From Candidatus Altimarinota bacterium (GTDB lineage: Bacteria > Patescibacteriota > Gracilibacteria > BD1-5 > UBA6164), in assembly GCA_013350285.1 (NCBI GenBank), contig JAAXWG010000005.1, positions 31,050-95,049 on the forward strand: a stretch of 64,000 bases of DNA, written 5' to 3'. Positions 13,090 to 25,084 of this stretch are shown here, piece by piece. Each line of letters starts with the position of its first letter. Positions within the stretch are counted from its first letter, which is position 1. The position numbers were made by a program, and so were the translations under genes. A model generated the notes under the pieces. The model made no database searches. It was given only the letters and a program-made list of their open reading frames with translations, and was not told the origin of the DNA.

Positions 13090-13521
13090 ATGGCAAAAAG
13101 TGGAGTTTTTTCAAAAGTTATAGTCAAAAGAATGGCTATTTCTCTTTTTCTTGGAGTATTATTTTGACTTCTTTGTGCTTATCTTGCATCATCTTGAGCA
13201 GGAGAAAATTATTGGGGAGGAGCAATAATGTGGAACATTATTTTCAATAGGATATTGATAGGATTTGTGGTAGCTATCCTTGGTCTTATTACGATTCATC
13301 CTCTTTTTTGATTTAGAATGTATCCATTTTTGAGATGAGCAGTCGCTTGAGCAATTATAAGTATAGATATATCTTTTTGAGCTTTTATTATGCAAATGCA
13401 AAATGCTTCTAGTATAGCAATAATGACTATTATTGCTTGAGCAATTTATGGGATGATTATAGATATTGTTGCTACAAAATGTGCTTGAGAAGGAGAAGAG
13501 GCTTTTAAGAGTATAAAGTAA
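13090..13521 (+). CDS. Small membrane protein, four helices
   Basis: 143 residues, not recognised. It begins MAKSGVFSKVIVKRMAISLF and has four hydrophobic segments (about residues 17-35, 50-68, 76-96 and 100-120) separated by short loops rich in glycine, most of it UGA-encoded (RGAVAGAIISIDISFG). It ends in a short acidic/lysine tail. The shape recalls small DUF-type inner-membrane proteins, but no family can be named. It follows the peroxiredoxin by 60 nt on the same strand. Confidence 0.72.
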
Positions 13522-13547
13522 AAAAAAGAAAGAGAAATATAAGATAT

Positions 13548-13576
13548 TTGCAACGAAAAAATATATATGCTAAAAT
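13548..13576 (+). promoter_or_regulatory. Extended -10 promoter of the PH-domain gene
   Basis: TTGCAA (13548-13553), a 17-nt spacer, then TAAAAT (13571-13576) preceded by TGC, an extended -10. It lies 34 nt before the ATG at 13610. Confidence 0.6.
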
Positions 13577-13609
13577 ATATTTACTTTGTAATTTCTAACT
13601 TTAATATTT

Positions 13610-14059
13610 ATGGGATATGTAGAGAGTAATTTATTAGATAATGAAAATATTATATATAAGGGAAAAATTCATGATTTTTATACTTTTGTTATGTTAATGG
13701 GAATAATTTTTTGATTACTTTTATTTATTGTCTGAGTTTTTTCTAAAACTCCCATATGGGCATTATGACTTTCTATGATAGTAGTTTTTTTATATAAATT
13801 ATTTTTCTTTTTAACTATAGAAATCGCTTTGACTAATAAAAGAATACTATACAAGACTGGTATTATTGCAAGATCAGTTTTTGAATTACAATTAAATAAA
13901 GTAGAAAGTGCAAGATTAGATCAGACTATATTTGAAAGAATTATTTGAGCTTGAACACTAGTGATTAGTTGAACATGATGACATAGTAAACCTATAGAAA
14001 ATTTATCAAAACCACTAGATATTAGGACTCTTATTTATCAACAAATTGAAGCTAATTAG
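13610..14059 (+). CDS. Membrane protein with bacterial PH domain (YdbS/YdbT-like)
   Basis: 149 residues. Two helices (about residues 25-70) are followed by IALTNKRILYKTGIIARSVF, ELQLNKVESARLDQTIFERI and GAGTLVISGTGG, which reproduce the bPH_2 (DUF304) pattern of a tight beta-sandwich with the conserved NKRI and glycine-rich final strands. Four of the glycines in the last strands are UGA. The biological role of such proteins is poorly known (membrane-associated scaffolds). Ends with TAG, 5 nt from the convergent DUF4153 gene. Confidence 0.85.
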
Positions 14060-14064
14060 TTTTT

Positions 14065-16002
14065 TTATTCTCTCTTTATGAGAGCATATCAATCAACATT
14101 AGTATAACTATTATTATTTTCATCTGTTTTTATATATTTTGGATTTTTTATACTGAGATTTGAAAAGAAAAGTTTTATTTTATAGTGGTCTGTTTCAAGC
14201 TCATAAATAAGATTTTCCTTTGAAAGAGCATGGCTTCATAATGTATTTATTTTTTGTAAAATTTGATCTTCTATTACTTTGATAGAAGTTTTTTCTGTTA
14301 TTTTTCCATTTTCTAAAACCTCAAGAGTTTGAAGCTTAGGAATTATTTTTACACGAAGGAGAGAATTATTATTTGTTTCACTTAGATTACTTATAAACTC
14401 ATAATTACCTAACTCTATAGGGAAAAATGAATCACTTTTAGAGTCTATATATACTTCTATAAATTCTTGAGAATCATTTTTAAGTGAAGAAAAATATTCT
14501 TGTTGAATTTTTAGTTTTGCTGTTAAGCTACTTACAATTTCCCATTTTGTCATTTCTCTATATTCTCTTTTAAGTATTCTTCCTCTTTCGCTTAAATCTG
14601 TTGTATTTTTAAATTCATTTATTTTATTTTCTTCAAAGTTTTTTTTATGTTCAGTTGCAAGAGCATTATATTCTTTGGAAAATAATAATTTTATATTTTT
14701 ACAATTATCTAAGTCGCAAAGATAAGATATCCCATTATATATTTCTTTTGCTAAATTTTTATCAATATCAGAACTTTTATTTGGAATAATGATTTCCCCA
14801 TCTTGTAGAATATGAGCATCAATGAGATTATTTTTTAATCTTGTAAGTTGCCTTGTTTCTGGAAGCTGATAAACAGACCACGGACCAATAGAGATAATGA
14901 TAGTAAAAAGAGTCAAAATAAGTGGAATATATCACAAGTATTTTTTCTTACTAAAAATATAGTAAAGAGAAATAATCAAAAGCCAGATTCAAAATACAAC
15001 GACAAAATACCTATTGACGGTAATATCATACTGATAAATTCTTAAGTAAATTGCATAAAAAAGCATACATATCTGAGGAACGACAACAAAAGGAAAAATC
15101 TTTCTGAAAAATTGTATGTATTTTGTTTTTTCTTCAAAAATATAGGAAAAAATATAGGCAAGATATCAAAAAATAGAAAATCCTATCACCATCCAACTGA
15201 CTTCTCATTTTGGCCATTCTCAAAAATGAAGTAAAACTTTTGCAGAATAAAGATAAAGAATAATAAAATAAATATAAATAAAGGGAATAGCAATATACTT
15301 TACTAAAAATGAGAAAAAAATATTTTCACTGAAATCATTTTTTGAAAAAGTTTCGCTTGTTGGTAATTTTGATAAGCCAAAAAATGGAGTAATACAAACA
15401 AGAGCAATGATCGCCCAATCGGAATATATCTTTTCTAATAAAATTCCTTTCAAGTCAAAAAGAGTAAAAATGGCTGAAAGAGCTATCATTCAAAGAAAAG
15501 AAAGCACTCATCCAAGAATAAATGACAGAAGAAACACCACACTGATTTTATAAAAATAGCTATAATATATTGATTGTTCTGCTGTTTTTTTGAGAATATC
15601 TTTCAAATAAGGAGCAAAAAGAAGAAAACCAATAATTCCAAAAAGACTCAAAATAAAAAGAAGAAAATTTTCAAAATCGTTTATATAGTGTGAAAAAGAG
15701 AGAAAAAAAAGTCATCAAAAAATAAGAGGAAAAAGTTGAGTCATATATTTCTTTTTTTGGCTTTGATTGATACTTTCAGAAAAAATAGAGCTTCCTATAC
15801 TCAAAAAGAAAGTAATAACAAGGCTCATAATTCCTTGAGTAAGGCGATTATCAATAAAATCTGACCAATCTCAGTGAATCATAACCAGAAAAACAAGAGC
15901 CGTAAAAAGCAAAATTCCGATACTCACAGGAAAGCGAGAAAAGACATTTTTTACAATTCCTTTGATATTTTCAAGTTTTAAAAAACGAAAAAAGTTTTCC
16001 AT
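14065..16002 (-). CDS. DUF4153-like multi-pass membrane protein
   Basis: 645 residues. About 11-12 hydrophobic segments occupy the first ~370 residues. They are followed by VNRYFVVVFGIWLLIISLYY and then SIGPWSVYQLPETRQLTRLK, which matches the conserved NRY...GPW.....S..RL region of DUF4153 proteins. A soluble C-terminal domain of ~260 residues, not recognised, follows and is rich in Lys/Glu/Asn. The family is a widespread membrane component of unknown function. The start MENFFRFLKLENIKGIVKN was chosen as the only ATG giving an amphipathic lead into the first helix. It lies 26 nt downstream of murC. Confidence 0.75.
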
Positions 16003-16028
16003 ATTTTTAGAAATTAAAGGGTAAAATT

Positions 16029-17354
16029 TTATTGTATCTCATATCTCAGATTATCTACATTTCCTGCTCCGAGAAGAAGAATAATACTTGATGCAGGATT
16101 TTTTTCGTCGTATGTTTCTATAATTTTGAGAGTATTTTTTATACCATTTCAAAAAGTGGCTTTTGGACTATCAATAAGCTCAGCAAATTTTTTTCCATCT
16201 ATTTTTTTCTTATTTTCTTCACTATCTCTAGAAGCATAAATATCAGGAATAACGAGGAAATCACAAGCTCAAAAACACATTTTAAAATCATTTAAAAGCT
16301 CAAGAGTTCTTGAATATTGGTGTGGCTGAAAAACACAATAAAGTTTTTTGTCGGTGTATTTTTCTTTTATAGCTTTCGTTGTCAAAAGTATTTCTGTTGG
16401 ATGGTGTCCATAATCACTCATAAGTATATTTCCATTTTTTGTTTTTTTGATTATTTCCATTCTTCTCCACACTCAATTATAATTTTCGAGAGTTTTTATG
16501 ATATTTTTTTCTTCTTCATCTAAAATTTTTCCTACAACATAAGCGAGTTTTGCATCAAAAAGAATATGATTTCAAGGAATTTGCATAGAAATTTGTGGAA
16601 AAATATATTTTTCTCATTTTATAATAAAATAATTTTCATATACTTCTACAAAATGAATATCATCTCTCAGAGAAAGAAGAGATTTACAAAAATTATTGTT
16701 CATATTTATGAGAGCAAAGCCTTGTGGTCTGATATTTTCTACAAATTTTTTAAAAGCTTGAACATAGTTATCTATATTTTTATAATAATCAAGATGGTCT
16801 GCTTCTATATTGGTAATAACTCAAATAAAAGGCTTATAATTGAGAAATGCTTCTTTATATTCACAGGATTCAAGTACAAAGTATTTGTCATCTTTTCATG
16901 TTTGTCTCACAAAAAAATTTTTTTCATCAAATTCTTTAACTATAGTTCCAACAATACTTGAAAAATCTTTATTTGAATTTTTTAGAATAAGACTTACAAG
17001 GCTTGTTGTCGTAGATTTTCCGTGAGTTCAAGCAATAGCAATAAGTTTTTTATCATCGCTAACAAAGCCAAGAGCCTGAGGATATGATATACAATGAAGT
17101 CCTAGAGATTCTGCTTTTTTTCTCTCTCTTTGATTTTTTTGTACAGCTTCTGAATATATGACAAGCTCAAAATCACTCTGTATTCTTTCTTCATCTTCTC
17201 CTATAATTATATTCATCCCTTCTTTTTTCAAATCTTCTATAAGAGGACTTCCTACTAAATCACTTCCATATATTTGGTATCATAAAGTATTATAATATCT
17301 TGCAAGAGCTGATATTCCTATTCATCCAATTCAAATTATATAAATTTTTTTCAT
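16029..17354 (-). CDS. murC: UDP-N-acetylmuramate--L-alanine ligase
   Basis: 441 residues. N-terminal GIGGIGISALA (residues 8-18; two glycines are UGA) is the UDP-binding loop. LGFVSDDKKLIAIAGTHGKSTTTSLV (about residues 96-122) contains the Mur-ligase P-loop GTHGKST. The central region holds the Mur His/Glu motifs (NIEADHLDYY-like), and the C-terminal part has DYGHHPTEI and FQPHQYSRT, typical of MurC. It adds L-Ala to UDP-MurNAc in the cytoplasm, so this cell makes peptidoglycan. The DUF4153 gene follows closely downstream. Confidence 0.96.
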
Positions 17355-17532
17355 AATAGTCTTATTTTTATAGATTCCTATCTTCATATAAATGGGAAAA
17401 AAATATTTTTCTAATATCTTTTTCTCTTATTGTAATCATTCTTTTAGTTCTTCAAAAGATTTTTTTGTTTTTTTTCGCTTTTTTTTTCTTAAAAAGTTGT
17501 TATATTGAATATACTATTTTTTAGTAAAAATT

Positions 17533-18204
17533 ATGGAGATACAACCAAAATTAGAATCTTCTTGGCTTCAAGTTCTTGAAAAAGAATTTAAAAAAGAATA
17601 TTTTCAAATAATAAAAAAAACTCTTGTAGATGATATACAGGCTCATAAAATTCTTTATCCTCCTATGCCTCTTATTTTCAATTCCTTTAACATTACTGCT
17701 TTTGATGATGTAAAAGTCGTTATACTTGGGCAAGATCCATATCATTGACCCAATCAAGCTCACGGACTCAGTTTTTCTGTGCAGGACGGAGTTTTGTTTC
17801 CTCCGAGTCTTAAAAATATTTTTAAAGAAATAAAAGAGGATATAGGAAAAGAGATTCCTGCATCTTGAAATCTTGAACGATGGGCGAAAGAGTGAGTGTT
17901 GCTTCTTAATGCGATTTTGACAGTGAGAGCTGGGGAACCAGCAAGTCATGCAAAAATAGGATGGGAACAATTTACGGATGCCGTGATAAAAACGATTTCT
18001 GATAAAAAAGAAGGAGTAGTATTTTTACTTTGGGGAAATTTTGCAAAGAGTAAAAAAACACTTATTGATATAAATAAGCACTTTGTTTTGGAAGCAAGTC
18101 ATCCTTCCCCACTTGGAGCTCACAAAGGATTTTTTGGGTGCAAACATTTTAGTAAGACAAATGAAATTTTGAAAAAACTTGGGAAAAAGGAAATAGAGTG
18201 GTAA
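17533..18204 (+). CDS. ung: Uracil-DNA glycosylase (family 1)
   Basis: 223 residues, full length for family-1 UDG. GQDPYHG (about residues 66-72) contains the catalytic water-activating Asp; its last Gly is [20 protein letters not shown] and [13 protein letters not shown] (about residues 190-202) are the uracil-binding and DNA-intercalation motifs. The enzyme removes uracil from DNA to begin base excision repair. A TATACT box lies at 17510-17515. The small NTF2-like gene follows after 30 nt. Identity is certain. Confidence 0.98.
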
Positions 18205-18234
18205 AATTTTTTATATTTCTTTAAAATTAAAAAT

Positions 18235-18600
18235 ATGGATAAAAAAGTATTTAATGAATGGTTTATAAAACTTGGGGAAGCTTGGAGTGAGAAAAATCCT
18301 CAAAAAATTCGTCCTTTATTTAGTGAAGAGTTAGAATATTTTGAATCAGTCTTTGAAGATCCTGTGAAAACTTTGGATGGTGTTATGGCTTTATGGGAAG
18401 TAGTTCCTTTAAATCAAGACAATGTAAACTATGACTTCAAATTAATTGCGACGGATGAAGATATTGCTATTGCAAATTGGGAAGTATCAAGAACACTTCT
18501 CAAAACAAATGAAAATCAACACATTGATGGAATCTTTATGATAAAGCTTGATGAAAATGGGCAGTGCTATTATTTTAAGCAATGGAGAGCAGTGAAGTAG
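18235..18600 (+). CDS. NTF2/SnoaL-like protein
   Basis: 121 residues. The pattern of an N-terminal helix (FNEWFIKLGEAWSEKNPQKI), a central strand pair with NWEVSRT and a terminal YYFKQWRA fits the SnoaL/NTF2 cone fold. These small proteins are diverse (isomerases, hydrolases, ligand binders), so no reaction can be given. There are few glycines and none is UGA. Stop TAG. Cotranscription with ung is possible, and the next gene is convergent. Confidence 0.72.
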   Translation: MDKKVFNEWFIKLGEAWSEKNPQKIRPLFSEELEYFESVFEDPVKTLDGVMALWEVVPLNQDNVNYDFKLIATDEDIAIANWEVSRTLLKTNENQHIDGIFMIKLDENGQCYYFKQWRAVK

Positions 18601-18617
18601 GGGGGTATTTATAAAAA

Positions 18618-18644
18618 TTAGAAAATATTTTTTGCAGTTTCTAA
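18618..18644. terminator. Possible weak bidirectional terminator
   Basis: TTAGAAA (18618-18624) and TTTCTAA (18638-18644) form a 7-bp stem between convergent genes ending at 18600 and 18654. It is AT-rich and therefore only a weak candidate. Confidence 0.35.
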
Positions 18645-18653
18645 ATTTGATGT

Positions 18654-20726
18654 TTAATCATCGGTAACTCATCCTCAACCAAATCAACCACCTCAACCAG
18701 AACTCCAACCACCTCATCCTCAAGCATCTAAACCAGAAGAGAAAGTATTATTATTATCATCTTTTTCTTTTCTTTTTCTTTCTTCCTCTTTTCTTCTTTC
18801 TTCCTCTTGTTCTTCTCTTTTTCTTTCTTCTTCTTCTTGTTCTTTTTTTATAATTAAGGCAAGAGCTTCACCAAGTCACATATATTTTATTATAGTTTCA
18901 AAATCATCATCGAATTTTATTAATTGATTTTTAATTTTTGATAAATCTTTTTTTTGTGAATAATTTGAATCTATCTCAATAATTAACTGATTTAAAATTG
19001 ATATAGTTCATTGTAAATCAAAATCTTTAAATTCTCTTTTGCCAGTTTTTTGGATGTAAGCTTCAGCATTTTTCTTATATTCTGGATTAATATTTATTGA
19101 TTTAAGTTTTTCACTTCTTTGTTTTGTTTCATTTGGAATCGAATTATACCAACTTATTTCTCTTTTCATATCTGAAGTCACTTTTTCTATCGAGCCAAAA
19201 ATATTTTTTGATTGATCATTAAGAGATTGTAATTCTGGAATATCTTTTTGCTTATAAGCTTCTAAAAATTTCCCATTAAAAGTATCTATATTTTTTTTAA
19301 GTTCGTCTAAATCAAAATCTATTTCATTTCAATATATATTTTTATATTGATTTACTGTTTCTGAATATGAATTTTTATGGCGAGAAAAATCTTCACTTAT
19401 ACGAGTATTCATTCATTGTATTGAACGATAAAAATCAGGGATATTCTTAAGAAAAGCTACTACATTAAATAATATACTAATAGCATCATCAAGTTTTTCT
19501 GTAAAGATAATTACATCATCATCTTCTGTCTCAATCTTGGGTATAGTTATTTCTCATATTTTAAAATTTTCTTGTTCTAATTTTACTTTTAATTTTTGAG
19601 CTTCTTCAGATAATTTTTTGAAATTAGTAAATTTACTCTCTTTTTTTTCTACTTCTTGTTGATAGTTACTCACCCAATTAGGAATATCTCTTTCAATGTT
19701 AGATACAGTATTAATATATTTATAATATATATTATTTCATCTTATTGTATTTCTCCCGTCTATTATATTATCTAAATCTTCTTCGGAATAATTACTCATT
19801 TCTTCCAAAGATTTTTCATACTCAAGAATATATTTTTGTATAAACCAATCTGGATATTTTTGTTTTTCACTTTCTATTCTTGTTTTTAAATAGATAATTT
19901 GTTTTTTAATTTTATCTTTTAATTTTTTGTTTTTTAATTTCTTTATTCATTTATATGATTTATATCATAAGAAACCTACCAATAAGATACCTGCAAGTGT
20001 ATTTAATGAATCTAATAAATTTGCTTTATCCTTTGCTATTTGTGTTTTATTATTTTCTTCTACCTCATTTTTTACTTCTTGAACATTACTTTTCTCTCTG
20101 GTAACATTATCTATTTCATCAGTAATATAATTCAATCTTCAATTTACATCTTTTTTATCATATACTTCCTTTGATTTCCTTACAATTTTTCATGCCTTTA
20201 AGTCTGTTAGATATCACTCTACTCAGCTTGCTGTTTCAATTCTATAGAGTGAAGGTTTCATAGTATGGAGTACAACTATTCCATTATTTGCTCATTCAAG
20301 ACCAATTTTTCAGTTAGTTCATATATAATTTGCCATTTCTTCAATAGAACCAAATCAGTATTCTTCAAAACTATTCACTACAACAACGATAATTTGATTA
20401 TATAATTCTCAATCTATTTTTTTCTTAAGTCTAGATTCTATTGTATTTTTAGTTTCAGGAGATAATACTCAAACTTCATCTACTACAGGATTATGTTTTA
20501 TTTTTGAAATTAGAATATCAAGTTTATCTTTGATTTCATTTTTACTTTCTTGAGATACTCATTCTTTATCTACTACAGATAAACTAGAAGAAATAATTTT
20601 TGCAGTCTTATTTTGAGTTCCTTCAGATACAATTCAAAAATTATTATTAGGAACGGTTTCTTTGTTAGTACAAGCTTGTGCACTTAGTGCTAACATTGTT
20701 CAAACTACAAGTCATTTTACTTTCAT
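18654..20726 (-). CDS. TPM-domain protein (YgcG-like) with coiled-coil and glycine-rich tail
   Basis: 690 residues. The N-terminus MKVKGLVVGTMLALSAQACT is a signal peptide ending at a Cys, so it may be a lipoprotein although the lipobox is weak. Residues about 60-190 form a TPM (DUF477) domain: VVDEVGVLS, QIIVVVVNS, NGIVVLHT and RIETASGVEGYLTD. A membrane helix lies near residue 240, followed by a ~370-residue charged coiled-coil region. The C-terminus is a Gly/Ser/Trp/Phe tail, as in YgcG and photosystem repair Psb32 relatives. About half the tail glycines are UGA. TPM domains act in membrane-protein turnover or as phosphatases in characterised homologues; the role here is inferred only. Confidence 0.8.
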
Positions 20727-20801
20727 AATATTTATTTTAGGGGAAGTAAATATTATTTATAATAAATGTATTTTATTATTTGTCAAAAATATTTTCTAAA
20801 A

Positions 20802-21500
20802 TTATCTTCTTCCCATAAAATAGTCCTTTTTTTCTTTGTCTAATTTTTCAAGTGAATACCTGAGCATCGTTCTTGGCATAATTTTATGATATTTTTCTAA
20901 AAAATTGATGAGTATTTTTTCGTCTCTTTTTCATACTTCTCGAAGCATCCAGCCACAAGCTTTTTGTATCAAATCGTGCTTATCTGCGAGAAGAAGCTCA
21001 CAAATTTTTATTGTATCATCAAACGAATTTGCTTTTATAAAAGCAAAAGTAGACATAATAGCAATTCTTTTTATCCAAAGATTTTGAGATTTTACATATT
21101 CATAAAGGAGAGAAATATTCCCATTTTTCTTTAAAAAATCTCCTATCACATAGGGAACAAAAGTATCTACCAAATCCCAGTTATTTATACTGGAAATATT
21201 TTTTAAGCTGAGTTCAAAAAAGTATTTTTTTTCAGTTTTTCATTCTTCATAATTGAGGCGAATAATGCAAAGAGCGAGAAATCTTTGTTCGTGAATATTT
21301 GATTGAAGGAGTTTTTCTAAATCATCTACTGATAAATCTTTGTATTTTTTTGCTAATTTTCTTAGAATTGGCACGGTAATTCACAAAAAAATATCTCATT
21401 CCCCATATTCTCAGACTCAAGTTTTGAAAAATCTTTGGAGGATTTTTGCTTTGTTTTTGTCTTGAAAAAATTCAAGTTCATTAATAAGATTTTGAAACAT
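20802..21500 (-). CDS. AlkD-type DNA alkylation repair protein
   Basis: 232 residues, all helical HEAT-like repeats. Motifs are GVGEYGEGDIFLGITVPILR (about residues 24-43), where AlkD proteins carry the start of the first repeat, NIHEQRFLALCIIRL, NNWDLVDTFVPYVIGD (about residue 108), which contains the Trp-Asp pair that defines the family, and KACGWMLREVGKRDEKILIN. AlkD removes positively charged alkylated purines without base flipping. Several conserved glycines are UGA. It neighbours the HIT-like gene 23 nt upstream on the same strand. Confidence 0.9.
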
Positions 21501-21523
21501 TTTTTAAGATTAAAAAATTATTT

Positions 21524-22003
21524 TTAAAAAGAAAGTCCCCAGTTTTTTAGATCATATTTTTCTTGTTTGAGTACAAAAGAAATTTGTTTTTGGATTTCTT
21601 GTATATCATCTTCATTGAGAGCTTCAAAATCTTTGTAAAATCCCGTTGATCTATCTGGAAGATTGACTGCTTCTTGGTATGCTTGGTACTTTGCATCTTT
21701 TGCTCTCCCATAAATATGCATATGAAAAATAGGCTCTTTTCCCGATTTAAAAGCCCAGTTTCCCATATCTTGATAATTGAGACGAATAATCTTTATTCCA
21801 CGATTGTTCATTGCTACTTCAAAGGATTCTCCAATAATCATAGTGAGTCGGATAAATTCTATAGCAAGAGCAGGACTCATTTCTGTCCTATTTTTTATAG
21901 AGACTTTTGGGAGTATTTTTATATGTCCTCCATCGGTTCTTGTGATATGTGGAGTTTCAAAACTTTCTACCAAAAAATTTTTCGTTTCATAGATATAAGC
22001 CAT
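21524..22003 (-). CDS. HIT-like domain protein
   Basis: 159 residues. GKEPIFHMHIYGRAK (about residues 88-102) resembles the HxHxH-type strand of the histidine-triad superfamily, with H-M-H retained, and the preceding strand RLNYQDMGNWA fits the fold. HIT proteins hydrolyse or transfer nucleotides; the substrate is unknown. Unusually for this window, none of its glycines is UGA and base composition looks slightly richer in GC, so it might be a recent acquisition. Stop TAA; probably cotranscribed with the downstream AlkD-like gene. Confidence 0.65.
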   Translation of the reverse strand: MAYIYETKNFLVESFETPHITRTDGGHIKILPKVSIKNRTEMSPALAIEFIRLTMIIGESFEVAMNNRGIKIIRLNYQDMGNWAFKSGKEPIFHMHIYGRAKDAKYQAYQEAVNLPDRSTGFYKDFEALNEDDIQEIQKQISFVLKQEKYDLKNWGLSF

Positions 22004-22021
22004 AAAATACTGATTATTAAA

Positions 22022-23041
22022 TTATTTTTTATATGACATTCATAGAATAAAAGGGAAAAATTTATTGACTATAAAGATAATCGGAACGAGGAATAATATT
22101 GTAAGAAAAAATTGAGTAAATCAAAATAAATAGCTTCTTTCGTATGAGAGAAGTCAAAAAGAGAGGAAAAAAATATTTTTTTGTATCAGGATTTTTATCC
22201 ATTCAAAACCGAGAATGATGATAGAATTTTTTCAGAAAAAAGACAAAATCTTGTTTTCTCAGATAAGTTTTGAAATAATGAGAAATGTGATAAATCAGAG
22301 CAAAGCATCGAGCAAAAAGAAGGCATAATTTCCATAATCATTGGTAGAAATATTAGTTGGATTTACAAACAAAATATGGATTCAAAAAACGATTATGAGA
22401 AACAAAATATATCTGTAATCTATCTTGTCAGCAAATTTTTTAATCTGCTTTTTAAAGATATTTCCAAAAGCATAAAAAAGCATTACCATAAGCCCTATTT
22501 CAAGTCCCCACGGAAATCTAAAATTTGTAAATTTACTCTCTATATAGACAAGCAAAGAAATCACGATAACTGAAAAAATCTTCATTTCCTTTGATTGTAT
22601 CATTTTATTGATAACAAAAAAATAGATACTGGTGACAAATAAAGCAGGAAGAAACCAAGTTGATACATTTGAAATATTAAATCATCCGGTGTTATTGATA
22701 TAGCCTCATTTATCGCCGAGATAATCTCCATACAATACTCCGACAAGAAAATCTCGTATACTTGTTCAGCTAAATTCTCAAAGAAGTTTGTTTATAGCGA
22801 AAAAAATGATATTGAAAAAGAAAAATGGAACAACAAGTCTCAAGAATTTATTTTTGAAAAATTTTGTAAAATCAGTGTGTTTATCTTCACTAAACAAAAA
22901 TCACGACACGATAAAAAACAATGCCACATGAAAAGAAAAAAGGTATTTTGTCAGAGGATTTCCCAAAGGCAAACCACAATGCCCAAGAACGATGAGCAGT
23001 ATTCCTATTCATTTCAGGTTATCAATCCGATTTATTCTCAT
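22022..23041 (-). CDS. Acyltransferase 3 family membrane protein
   Basis: 339 residues with about ten hydrophobic segments. The N-terminus MRINRIDNLKGIGILLIVLG (UGA Gly at 11) followed by a conserved His, then FSFHVALFFIVSGFLF and FLRLVVPFFFFN, is the acyltransferase-3 pattern of OafA, WecH and fucose 4-O-acetylase relatives. Such enzymes O-acetylate sugars of surface polysaccharides at the membrane. Its acceptor is unknown. It ends 18 nt before the HIT-like gene's start codon. Confidence 0.85.
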
Positions 23042-23071
23042 AGGTTAGTTTTATAGGTTAGAATTAAGAGA

Positions 23072-24991
23072 TTAAGAAAAACTATTAATAAATTTAATAT
23101 TCTGATAAATTTTTTCTCGTTCATTAATTATTAAGAGTTTTATGTAACCAGAATGACTTTCAGAATCTTGTCAGTGTAACTCTTGTCAGTTTATACTTAT
23201 TCATAATAAGAATATAAATTTTTTATTAAAATCAATATTAACCTTATTTGTTTCTAATGGATTTTTATCTTTGAAAATATATGGTTCCTTTTTTAAGGAA
23301 TAGAATATTGATATACAATTTGAAAAAAAGGTATAATCTTTTAATTTTACATAATTTATAAGTATTAAATTATATAAATCTTTATTATTAAAGTTTAATA
23401 TTTTTTCTTTATTATCTTCTAATTGTAAAATCAAATTAATATGATTGAGTAATTTTTTAATAAATCTGAGATTTTCGCTATTAAATATAGTATCAAATCA
23501 ATTTAATACAATTTTTACATCTTCGGAAGTAAATTTGCAACCAATAATTTCTAATATATTTTCAAAATTTCTTAAAAAATATTCTTCTAATTGTTCTTTT
23601 GTTGGTTTTATCAAATATTTTTCAATATTTATAATTTTATCAATATAAATTCATTCAAATCATCTATCTTCTAGTATTTTAGTTATATGTTTCTTATCAT
23701 ACGACACTAAATATATTACATTTTTAAAATCTCATAAATTCTTTACGATATTTAGCATCATTATTACTTCTTCTGGTTCACATCTATCTAAATCATCTAT
23801 TACAATGATTATTTTTTTATCAATAGTTCATAGATATTTGTTTATATTATCTTTTATTGTATTTAAGTTTTCATCTTTAAATAAAGCATTTAATATTTTA
23901 AATTTTCAATCTAAATTTGTTAATAAAGAGAGATATGATTTTATCTCTTTTGAGAAATAATTATTATCTAAAATCTTTGAAAAATCTGTTAGAAATTTTT
24001 CAACTATATTATCTTTTTCATAGTTCCAAGGATTAAATTTATAGAAAATATAGTTATTTCTTCAGTCTATAAAATCATCATAAAGTAAGTTTATAATACT
24101 ACTTTTTCAGCTTCACCATTCTCATACTATTCATATACTATATGATCCTTTTAATTCCGAAGTATCTATTCAATTTATTATATCATATATATTTTTTACG
24201 AAGTTGTGATATCAAAAAATATCTCATCATAAACTTATAGGATCATCATTTAATGGCTTTATATAATTAGATTGTATATTATTAAATATCTTAGATTCTC
24301 TTGAATATTTTTTATAATGTTTAAATTTTGTTATTAATCATTCTTTTATATTTTTTGAATTACTAAAATCTTTAGGATTAATTTTGTTATAAATTTTCTT
24401 ATATGATTTTATGTAATAAGCATTTGTACTTTTTTTCTTATCTGTATTTAATAAAATTTTTATTTCACCAAATAATATGAAAATAGTAAAAATTATTGAA
24501 AAGAGATTAAATGTTATATTATTATAGTTTGGAGAAAAATATATTATCCCTATTAAAATTATAAAATTAGGAAGATTTATTAAATATTTTTGTATAAAAT
24601 TATATATTTTAAGAAAGTTTTTTATTATTATAAAAGAAAAAATTAGATAGGATGTTTTGAACAAAATATCTTTATTATTCAGTATAATTGATTGTATTTC
24701 TATAAATATACTTTTATAATCTAAGATAAATTTTAGATAATTTATTTTTACTAGAATAAAAAAATAAAATAAAAAAAAGAAAATTATTAAGATTCAATTA
24801 TATACTTTATTTATGTATAAAAGAAATTTTTTTATGTAAATATTTTCAATTAATATTCTATATAAAAAATATAAAAGTCTTATTATAAACTCTATTAACC
24901 AAGAAATTATAAACTGAATAAACTCTATTATTTTTATTGGTATATTTAATATAAATGATAATATTTTAAAAATTATTTTCTTTTTCTCCAT
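23072..24991 (-). CDS. KAP-family P-loop NTPase with N-terminal membrane helices
   Basis: 639 residues. The first ~170 residues hold several very hydrophobic segments. The Walker A motif IVGEWGSGKSS is near residue 292, with glycines before E and before K encoded by UGA. FNPWNYEKDNIVEKF follows, then Walker B IIIVIDDLDRCEPEEVIMML near residue 397 and VIYLVSYDKKHI. The FNPW, DDLDR and sensor-like YD order is diagnostic of KAP NTPases. Known family members include Kidins220 and phage PifA; bacterial ones are often plasmid- or defence-borne. The sequence is very AT-rich. Family assignment is secure, a defence role is inference. Confidence 0.88.
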
Positions 24992-25059
24992 AACTGAGAA
25001 TTTATTAGGAATAAATATTTTTATATATTTTATATAAGTATGTAATTAAATCAAAAAAT

Positions 25060-25079
25060 AAAGAGATTTTCATCTCTTT
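25060..25079 (-). terminator. Intrinsic terminator of the DUF559 gene
   Basis: AAAGAGA (25060-25066) and TCTCTTT (25073-25079) form a 7-bp stem. On the minus strand it is followed by a T-rich run and lies 6 nt past the stop at 25085. Confidence 0.75.
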
Positions 25080-25084
25080 ACAAT

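Noticed and set aside
16566..16961. 131-residue reading frame opposite murC
   Set aside because: Lies entirely on the complement of murC, has shadow-frame composition (Phe/Ile/Lys) and no motif.
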